A stretch of 19,870 bases of DNA. It comes from Gammaproteobacteria bacterium (GTDB lineage: Bacteria; Pseudomonadota; Gammaproteobacteria; UBA9214). Of the stretch, positions 15,024 through 19,870 are shown piece by piece. Made by a program: the position numbers and the translations under genes. The stretch lies in NCBI GenBank assembly GCA_003454335.1, contig DMKK01000038.1, positions 1,924 to 21,793 on the forward strand. The letters are read 5' to 3'. Numbering within the stretch: the first letter of the stretch is position 1; each line of letters starts with the position of its first letter. The notes beneath the pieces are model-generated. The model was not told the DNA's origin and ran no database searches. It was given only the letters and a program-made list of their open reading frames with translations.

Positions 15024-15613
15024 TGTCCCTCTCCTGTGCTTCCCACCAGCTTTTTTCCGATAAACATTGCCTCATCGCGAAAACCTTGCTGCACATCGCC
15101 AATATGTCCCTCTTCACGATAGAACACTACCTGTAATCCGGAAAACAGCTGCAGCAGCTCCTGGTCAGCTAATCTGTATTGCGCACCTTGCGGGCCTCGA
15201 TCGGAAACACGTTGTTGGGTAAAGGTTTGATAATAGATCAGGCCGTCAGGTTTAAGCGCCTGTATCAGGGAAGGAATAATGTCACGGGCCAGGAAATGAC
15301 TCACAACGATGACAGCAAATGTATCCGGTTCGGGTGGCTGTGCCTCTATATCCCGCACAACGGCGTGCACAGGCAACTGTCGCTTGAATGCAGCTGCTTG
15401 CAATGCGGCAACCGCGACGTCAGCAATATCCCAGGCGTCAACCTCCAGACCCTGTTGTGCCAGCAGCATGGCATTCGCACCCAGGCCACAGGCTAAATCC
15501 AGCGCACGGCCATTGGCAGGCAATAAATGCAGGTTTTCATTCAAGACCTGCGATGCCTTCAGGTCGCCGGCCGCAGCACGATAGCGCGCATTCCATTTTT
15601 CCTTGCTGGACAT
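15011..15613 (-). CDS. Class I SAM-dependent methyltransferase, TehB-like
   Basis: The 200-aa cytosolic enzyme has the Rossmann methyltransferase core. Motif I is ALDLACGLGANA (37-48), the acidic residue at the end of strand 2 is in VDAWDIAD (D62), motif III/IV is FAVIVVSHFLARD, and GLIYYQTFT follows. The N-terminal KEKWNARYR is typical of the TehB/tellurite- and thiopurine-methyltransferase-like group, which often methylates small or toxic molecules. The substrate cannot be read from the sequence. It starts seven bases after the permease stop and overlaps the response regulator start, so it sits inside the ABC-to-two-component operon. Linkage to a metal regulator would fit metalloid methylation, but this is only a guess. 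Confidence 0.88.
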   Translation of the reverse strand: MSSKEKWNARYRAAAGDLKASQVLNENLHLLPANGRALDLACGLGANAMLLAQQGLEVDAWDIADVAVAALQAAAFKRQLPVHAVVRDIEAQPPEPDTFAVIVVSHFLARDIIPSLIQALKPDGLIYYQTFTQQRVSDRGPQGAQYRLADQELLQLFSGLQVVFYREEGHIGDVQQGFRDEAMFIGKKLVGSTGEGHCES

Positions 15614-15620
15614 GCTGGCT

Positions 15621-16394
15621 TTATGTACGGATCCCGTGACCCTTTTTTAATAAATGCAGACTAAAGAGATACAGGGTGATAATGAAGGCAATAATAATCA
15701 CATAGGATGTCATCAGGCTGATATCGGAAATGCCGAGAAACCCGTAGCGAAAGGCATTCACCATGTACAGTATTGGATTGGCCCGTGACATGTTTTGCCA
15801 GAACTCGGGGAGCATGCTAATCGAATAGAATATTCCGCCAAGATATGTCAATGGTGTGAGCACAAATGTCGGGATAATAGCGATGTCATCGAAACTCTTC
15901 GCGAAGACCCCGTTGATCAGACCGGCCAGGGAAAACAGGATGGCAGTCAGAATGATCATCGAGAACATGACCCAGAAGTTGTGGATATTCAGGGGGTGAA
16001 ATACCAGTGAAACGATGGTGACAGCAATGCCTACTGTCAGACCACGTGCAACACCGCCACATATATAGCCAAGCAGAATGATGTAGTTGGGTGTTGGCGA
16101 AATAATCATTTCCTCAATATGCCGCTGAAATTTCGAGCCGTAGAATGAAGACACGACATTGCCATAGGAGTTGGTAATCACCGCCATCATGATCAAGCCG
16201 GGAATAATAAATTCCATGTAGTCGAAACCATCCATCTTGCCGATCCGTGGACCAATCAGGTTGCCAAAGATAACGAAGTACAGGGCGGTAGTGATGACGG
16301 GTGGCAACACTGTCTGAATCCAGATTCTCGAGAACCTGAGTATTTCCCTGGTGGCTATGGTTTTCAGGGCAACCAGTTTTTCATGGGTATTCAT
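15621..16394 (-). CDS. yadH: ABC-2 type transporter permease, YadH-like
   Basis: The 257-aa inner-membrane subunit forms the channel of an ABC exporter with the ATPase encoded just upstream. It has about six hydrophobic segments. The ABC-2 family features are the amphipathic N-terminal helix (REILRFSRIWIQTVLPPVIT), FIIPGLIMMAVITNSYGNV, and the late LTPLTYLGGIFYSISMLPEFW followed by NPILYMVNAFRYGFLG. Length equals E. coli YadH (256 aa), whose substrate is not established. The start codon overlaps the ATPase stop by 4 bp (ATGA). A lipid, polysaccharide or drug substrate are all possible for this family. Confidence 0.92.
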   Translation of the reverse strand: MNTHEKLVALKTIATREILRFSRIWIQTVLPPVITTALYFVIFGNLIGPRIGKMDGFDYMEFIIPGLIMMAVITNSYGNVVSSFYGSKFQRHIEEMIISPTPNYIILLGYICGGVARGLTVGIAVTIVSLVFHPLNIHNFWVMFSMIILTAILFSLAGLINGVFAKSFDDIAIIPTFVLTPLTYLGGIFYSISMLPEFWQNMSRANPILYMVNAFRYGFLGISDISLMTSYVIIIAFIITLYLFSLHLLKKGHGIRT

Positions 16395-17326
16395 GATGCG
16401 GCCCTGTTGCTGTTGGCATTCTCGACGAGATTCATGAACAGCTCCTCGAGACGATTTGTCTTGTTGCGCATGCTGAGAACCTTGATGCCCTGCTCATTCA
16501 GTTCTGTGAACAGGGTGTTAATTGAATCGTCACGGCAGATGTCGGTTTCAACGGTATGTGAATCGACCCACTGCAGCTTATGGGTCTTCAGTACTGGCAA
16601 TTCAGCAAGCGGGGATTCGAGATCGAGCACAAAGGTTTCCATTTTCAAGGTGTTCAGCAACTGCCGGGTGCTGGTATTTTCGATCAGTTCACCTTTGTCG
16701 ATAATGGCGATGTTCCGGCACAGGCTCTCGGCTTCTTCCAGGTAATGGGTGGTCAGGATAATGGTTGTCCCGGCTGCATTGATCTCGCGCAGGAATGTCC
16801 ACATGGAACGGCGAATTTCGATATCCACACCAGCCGTTGGTTCGTCAAGTATCAGCAGCCTTGGATGATTTACCAGGGCCCGGGCTATCATCAGGCGACG
16901 TTTCATGCCGCCTGAAAGTGTTCTGGCCATTACGCGCCGCTTGTCCCACAAGTCCAGTTGCTTGAGGTTCGCCTCTGCCCGTTTGAAGGCCTCCTGGCGT
17001 TCAATGCCGTAGTAGCCGGCCTGGTTGGCAACTATCTCGATCACCGGTTCGAACATATTAAAGTTGAATTCCTGGGGTACCAGTCCGATGCAGGCCTTGG
17101 CGTTTGCCAGGTCGGTATCGAGGTCATGGCCAAAGATCGAGACACTGCCGCCGGACTTGTTTACCAGCGAGGAGAGGATGCCGATGAGCGTCGTTTTCCC
17201 TGCCCCGTTTGGACCCAGCAGGCCGAAGAAGTCGCCCTCTGCTACTTCCAGGCTGACACCCTTGAGTGCGGTGTGACCGCCCGTGTAGGTTTTTTCCAGA
17301 TCGCGAATTGTCAGTGCCGGTTGCAT
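16391..17326 (-). CDS. yadG: ABC transporter ATP-binding protein, YadG-like
   Basis: The 311-aa cytosolic ATPase energises the YadH-like permease. All nucleotide-binding motifs are intact: Walker A GPNGAGKTT (38-46), Q-loop Q85 in VPQEFNFN, signature LSGGM (137-141), Walker B LLILDE (157-162) and H-loop H194 in LTTHYLEEAE. The block GLVPQEFNFNMFEPV and NQAGYYGIER, and the C-terminal VLSMRNKTNRLEELFMNLV, match what I recall of E. coli YadG (308 aa) closely. It starts four bases after the stop of the small 63-aa membrane protein and overlaps the permease gene, so the three are co-transcribed. Family assignment is firm; substrate is not known. Confidence 0.94.
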   Translation of the reverse strand: MQPALTIRDLEKTYTGGHTALKGVSLEVAEGDFFGLLGPNGAGKTTLIGILSSLVNKSGGSVSIFGHDLDTDLANAKACIGLVPQEFNFNMFEPVIEIVANQAGYYGIERQEAFKRAEANLKQLDLWDKRRVMARTLSGGMKRRLMIARALVNHPRLLILDEPTAGVDIEIRRSMWTFLREINAAGTTIILTTHYLEEAESLCRNIAIIDKGELIENTSTRQLLNTLKMETFVLDLESPLAELPVLKTHKLQWVDSHTVETDICRDDSINTLFTELNEQGIKVLSMRNKTNRLEELFMNLVENANSNRAAS

Positions 17327-17330
17327 GCGA

Positions 17331-17522
17331 CTAAACCATTTTTATCAGGAAAAAAACAAATATCACGACGATAATGATGGGCAGCAGTACACCGGCCCAG
17401 TCCTTGTTCTCTGCTTCCCGGCTCTGTTGCAATGCGCCCTTGATGCCTGGCCCGATCCAGAACAGTACGCCCAGTGCGATGGCACCGAGCATAATCATTT
17501 CAAAAGTGGACATTTGTTCCAT
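17331..17522 (-). CDS. Small two-helix membrane protein, 63 aa, unknown function
   Basis: I do not recognise a named family. The protein has two hydrophobic helices (about 7-25, FEMIMLGAIALGVLFWIG, and 44-61, LLPIIIVVIFVFFLI) joined by a charged loop (KGALQQSREAENKDW). This layout suits a small membrane subunit or regulator. AGGGA lies ten bases before the ATG at 17522; an ATG three codons later (17513) is also possible. It is the first gene of the ABC-methyltransferase-two-component operon and ends four bases before the ATPase start. A role with the YadGH transporter is an inference from position only. Confidence 0.75.
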   Translation of the reverse strand: MEQMSTFEMIMLGAIALGVLFWIGPGIKGALQQSREAENKDWAGVLLPIIIVVIFVFFLIKMV

Positions 17523-17674
17523 AGGTATTACATCCCTGAGGTCTTGAGGCTATAGTTAAGAGTAAGTGTGGCAACGGATCGGCTTGCAAGTCCTGCGCAG
17601 TGATAGTTTTACGTTATGCGAGGGTCACAGTCAAAACATCCGTTATGAGCAATACTGATCGGGGTCATGTCCTT
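17523..17674. promoter_or_regulatory. Divergent promoter region between the ABC operon and fpr
   Basis: This 152-bp gap separates divergent genes and must contain both promoters. No pair of boxes close to the sigma-70 consensus was found in either direction. No SoxS-like or other recognisable operator was identified. Two in-frame ATG codons ahead of fpr (17600, 17645) lie in this region but are judged not to be used. Confidence 0.35.
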
Positions 17675-18424
17675 ATGGGAAAATGGGTTGCAGGCAGGGT
17701 TGTCGGGTTGCGTCAGTGGACAAGTGATCTCTATTCCATCCAGGTAGAGGCGGACATTGCGCCCTTTACTGCCGGTCAATTTAACCGTCTTGCGCTTGAA
17801 ATCGACGGGGAAATGGTGGCGCGTCCCTACTCTTTTGTGAATGGACCTGATAATGCAGTCCACGAATTCTGTTTTACCGTCGTCAAGGACGGTCCGTTGA
17901 CCCATGAACTCATCAAGCTGAAGACCGGTGATTCCCTGCACCTGGCCCCCAGGGCTGCCGGTTTCTTTATTCTTGGCGAGGTGCCGGAGGCAGATACCCT
18001 GTGGATGTTATCCACAGGTACCGCCATTGGACCGTTCCTGTCTATCCTGGCAACTTCAGAGGTCTGGCAGCGGTTCCGCAATATTGTCCTGGTGCATGCC
18101 GTGCGCACGGTACAAGAGCTGATATACCAGGACGAAATAAAGATATTCCTTGCGGAACAAGCGGAACAGTTCCGGTTCATTCCCTTCGTCAGTCGGGAGG
18201 CCACCGATTTTGCCATCAAGGGACGGGTACCTGCGGCCATTGAAGACGGTCAACTGGAACAGCGTGCCGGTCTGCAGATAAGACCGGAGGATTCCCAGGT
18301 CATGATCTGTGGCAATCCGGCAATGGTGAGCGATACCCAGGGTGTACTCGAAGCCCGCGGCCTGAAAAAGAACCGGCGCCGTGAACCCGGCCACATAACC
18401 ACAGAACAATATTGGAAGGAGTAG
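17675..18424 (+). CDS. fpr: Ferredoxin/flavodoxin-NADP+ reductase, E. coli Fpr type
   Basis: The 249-aa FAD enzyme exchanges electrons between NADPH and ferredoxin or flavodoxin in the cytoplasm, feeding for example Fe-S and radical SAM enzymes. Marks are the FAD motif RPYSFVNGPD, the NADP-domain loop LSTGTAIGPFLSIL, VLVHAVRTVQELIY and MICGNPAMVSDTQ, and the aromatic end EQYWKE with W247 in the place of the terminal Trp of E. coli Fpr (248 aa), here with two extra residues. The start at 17675 (MGKWVAGRV) aligns with E. coli MADWVTGKV; upstream in-frame ATGs at 17600 and 17645 would add residues the family lacks. The gene converges on the FIST gene, with an inverted-repeat element between them. 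Confidence 0.95.
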   Translation: MGKWVAGRVVGLRQWTSDLYSIQVEADIAPFTAGQFNRLALEIDGEMVARPYSFVNGPDNAVHEFCFTVVKDGPLTHELIKLKTGDSLHLAPRAAGFFILGEVPEADTLWMLSTGTAIGPFLSILATSEVWQRFRNIVLVHAVRTVQELIYQDEIKIFLAEQAEQFRFIPFVSREATDFAIKGRVPAAIEDGQLEQRAGLQIRPEDSQVMICGNPAMVSDTQGVLEARGLKKNRRREPGHITTEQYWKE

Positions 18425-18435
18425 GCCGGCGTGTT

Positions 18436-18535
18436 TGATGGGTGCGTCGCTGTGCTCCTTCACCCATCCTACGTTGAACGGTAGCACGGATTGGTGTTGT
18501 AGGATGGGTGAAGGAGCACAGCGACGCACCCATCA
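18436..18535. repeat. Inverted-repeat element, copy 1 (37-bp perfect arms)
   Basis: Arms at 18436-18472 and 18499-18535 are perfect reverse complements of 37 bp with a 26-nt loop. Each arm is also a REP-like hairpin on its own (GATGGGTG ... CACCCATC, 8-bp stem). The element starts 12 bases after the fpr stop and ends 13 bases before the FIST stop, so it fills the gap between two convergent genes and could act as a two-way transcription end or mRNA stabiliser. A related copy lies at 19749-19840; both carry the outer sequence TGATGGGTGCGTCGCTG or a one-base variant. Confidence 0.92.
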
Positions 18536-18548
18536 CTTCGGTGACATT

Positions 18549-19679
18549 CTAGAGAAACAATGTCAGCACACCGGTATAACCATACAGCCGGTTGTGTGAG
18601 ATCTCTCCGTTGGCAAAGAACCCCACCAACGGAAATTCACCCAGCTGGTCACGGATCATCTTTAACTCTTCCGAGTTGTCACCGAACTGGTTTCGTCCCC
18701 TGCCGAGACAGGTGTAGTACAGGCCACCCTTGATCTGCCCTCCGGCGCGTTTGCCGAGGTCACCAAGCATGCGCAGCATGTCTTCACGGGCAGTCGCACC
18801 ATCACGACGGCAGAACATGATCGGTGCATCATTTTCAAGATTGTCGCCAATTGCCAGCAATTTCTCGTCCGGATCGATACCCATGAGGTTGCGAACCAGA
18901 TAATCGCCGGTGTCCGAACCGGGTACCGGCAGGCCTGCAAAGATATAACCGGCAACACCTGACAGGTCTTTTGCGAGGGCATCACCGATATCTTCCTTGA
19001 AGACGTCGAGTGCCGGCCGTCCATCCAGTTCAGCCAGGATATGGCCATCAGAGCGGGTGATGGTGTGCTTGTTTGACAGCGGTGTACAACCCTGTGTTAA
19101 GCCGCTGATGACCGGTATATTGGCCGACAGCAACACACCCGAAAGTCCGTCTTCGTAAACCTCGCCGGCAATTTGATGCATAAAATCGTCTTCACTGGCC
19201 GAGGTCAGGCCACCGACAAGAAACCCGGGATCCAGTTCGGTCGACAGGGATTCGATGATTTGTGCAATATGGGTGTTGCGCGGGTCGCCGTGTACAACAC
19301 CAAAATGCACGCTGTGTTCGGCAATCCAGGCCTGGTTCTCCTTTAGCATATCGGATAGACCGCTTATGCCGGCAGGAATGAGCCGGTAACTGTCCACCGG
19401 CAGCGATGCCAGCATGATGGCTGCCGCCGGTTCGTCATATATCTCGCGCCCGGTGCAGCAAATTCCGGTGCCAACTGTTCCGACCCAGTCCCTGATGCCG
19501 GTTTTTTCGCGAAATTCTTCTAGCATGATTTGCAGATAGGGTGCCAGGGAATCGGTTATGTACAGAAAACCAAAATTGGCGCTTGAGTGTTCTGTGCCTA
19601 GTTCCTCCAGGCAGTGACGGACAACAGATTGCCAGTCACTACCGGTTGCACAGCTGGCTTTAAATGTACTATTGGACAT
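18549..19679 (-). CDS. FIST domain sensory protein (FIST_N plus FIST_C)
   Basis: The 376-aa soluble protein belongs to the FIST family, which is thought to bind small ligands, perhaps amino acids, for signal transduction. FIST_N covers roughly residues 25-220, with GTVGTGICCTGREIYDEPAA and GFLVGGLTSASEDD; FIST_C covers about 220-365 and ends in the very typical GFFANGEISHNRLYGYTG. Here it stands alone, without a GGDEF, PAS or kinase domain and with no signalling gene beside it, so any output partner is elsewhere. Cys-Cys at residues 74-75 (GICCTG) is notable, as this loop is near the usual ligand face (inference). The ATG at 19679 lacks a strong Shine-Dalgarno sequence, but the family-like region starts soon after. 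Inverted repeats lie on both sides of the gene. Confidence 0.92.
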   Translation of the reverse strand: MSNSTFKASCATGSDWQSVVRHCLEELGTEHSSANFGFLYITDSLAPYLQIMLEEFREKTGIRDWVGTVGTGICCTGREIYDEPAAAIMLASLPVDSYRLIPAGISGLSDMLKENQAWIAEHSVHFGVVHGDPRNTHIAQIIESLSTELDPGFLVGGLTSASEDDFMHQIAGEVYEDGLSGVLLSANIPVISGLTQGCTPLSNKHTITRSDGHILAELDGRPALDVFKEDIGDALAKDLSGVAGYIFAGLPVPGSDTGDYLVRNLMGIDPDEKLLAIGDNLENDAPIMFCRRDGATAREDMLRMLGDLGKRAGGQIKGGLYYTCLGRGRNQFGDNSEELKMIRDQLGEFPLVGFFANGEISHNRLYGYTGVLTLFL

Positions 19680-19748
19680 GTCTGATTGTACGCATGATGT
19701 TGTGGTGATAGCTACAACAGAGGAATAGAGGATATTGGTTAATCCGTC
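19680..19748. promoter_or_regulatory. Upstream region of the FIST gene
   Basis: This short stretch between the FIST start codon and inverted-repeat copy 2 should carry the FIST promoter. A small imperfect hairpin (GTTGT 19699-19703 with ACAAC 19714-19718) is visible. No convincing promoter boxes were identified, and the repeat element may separate the gene from sequence further upstream. Confidence 0.3.
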
Positions 19749-19840
19749 TGATGGGTGCGTCGCTGCGCTCCTTCACCCATCCTACGAAGACCTACGGTTT
19801 TTTGTAGGATGGGTGAAGGAGCGCAGCGACGCACCCATCA
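19749..19840. repeat. Inverted-repeat element, copy 2 (37-bp perfect arms)
   Basis: Arms at 19749-19785 and 19804-19840 are perfect 37-bp reverse complements with an 18-nt loop ending in a run of six T. Compared with copy 1, each arm differs at a single position: the T-A pair of copy 1 (TGTGCTCC/GGAGCACA) is a C-G pair here (TGCGCTCC/GGAGCGCA), so pairing is kept. The loop sequences are unrelated. The element lies upstream of the FIST gene, 69 bases from its start codon. Confidence 0.92.
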
Positions 19841-19870
19841 GCCCGTAGGATATGATGAATAGTTACAAAA

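Noticed and set aside
17600..17674. Longer N terminus for Fpr from ATG 17600 or 17645
   Set aside because: The extension has no counterpart in E. coli Fpr, and MGKWVAGRV aligns directly with the known N terminus.
18436..19840. FIST gene as cargo of an IS element or composite transposon
   Set aside because: There is no transposase, no clear target-site duplication, and the elements are complete hairpins rather than single terminal repeats.
1..19870. CRISPR array, tRNA, rRNA, phage or replication-origin features
   Set aside because: No regularly spaced repeats, tRNA-like cloverleaf, rRNA segment, phage gene or DnaA-box cluster was seen by eye.

Overview
The window looks like a chromosomal segment of a gammaproteobacterium. 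The protein families (Fpr of the E. coli type, a YadG/YadH ABC pair, RNase D, FIST, and a CusA/CzcA-type efflux operon with a DUF3240 gene) and the REP-like palindromes of the GTAGGAGCGGC and GATGGGTGCG types suggest an environmental, possibly sulfur-oxidising (Chromatiales-like) lineage. That placement is inference; no rRNA or species marker is present. Coding density is high and there is no phage, transposase, CRISPR array or tRNA.

Layout. (1) 1-4552, minus strand: a four-gene chain read leftward. It runs from a B12-binding-type radical SAM protein with a C-terminal CCAEP tail, through an alpha/beta hydrolase and a cytosolic glycerophosphodiester phosphodiesterase, to an FGGY kinase. It ends in a REP-like hairpin at the window edge. 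(2) 4766-7115, plus strand: a four-helix membrane protein (probably DUF6524), RNase D, and an unknown membrane-anchored 164-aa protein. (3) 7134-12814, minus strand: a heavy-metal efflux operon (TolC-like outer-membrane channel, periplasmic adaptor, RND pump, DUF3240 protein) whose genes overlap or nearly touch. (4) 13030-17522, minus strand: a tightly packed chain of a 63-aa two-helix membrane protein, YadG-like ATPase, YadH-like permease, methyltransferase, OmpR-type response regulator and sensor kinase. The regulator pair lies directly upstream of the efflux operon, and the gap between them holds a CTGAA-N6-CTGAA repeat in the right place to be its operator. (5) 17675-19870: plus-strand fpr converging on a minus-strand FIST sensory gene, with two near-identical 37-bp perfect inverted repeats, one on each side of the FIST gene.

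How they work together. Region 3 with the end of region 4 reads as a sensor-regulator-pump module for metal-ion export. The YadGH-methyltransferase genes share the regulator's transcript by position, so they may answer the same signal or only drive its basal expression. Region 1 combines enzymes that act on a lipid or diester (hydrolase), a glycerophosphodiester, and a polyol or sugar (kinase), together with a radical SAM enzyme of unknown chemistry. This is the best candidate in the window for an undescribed pathway.

Start codons needed care. The response regulator has no ATG, GTG or TTG available for its conserved N terminus and appears to start at CTG behind a strong Shine-Dalgarno sequence. 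The sensor kinase starts at GTG and the alpha/beta hydrolase at TTG.
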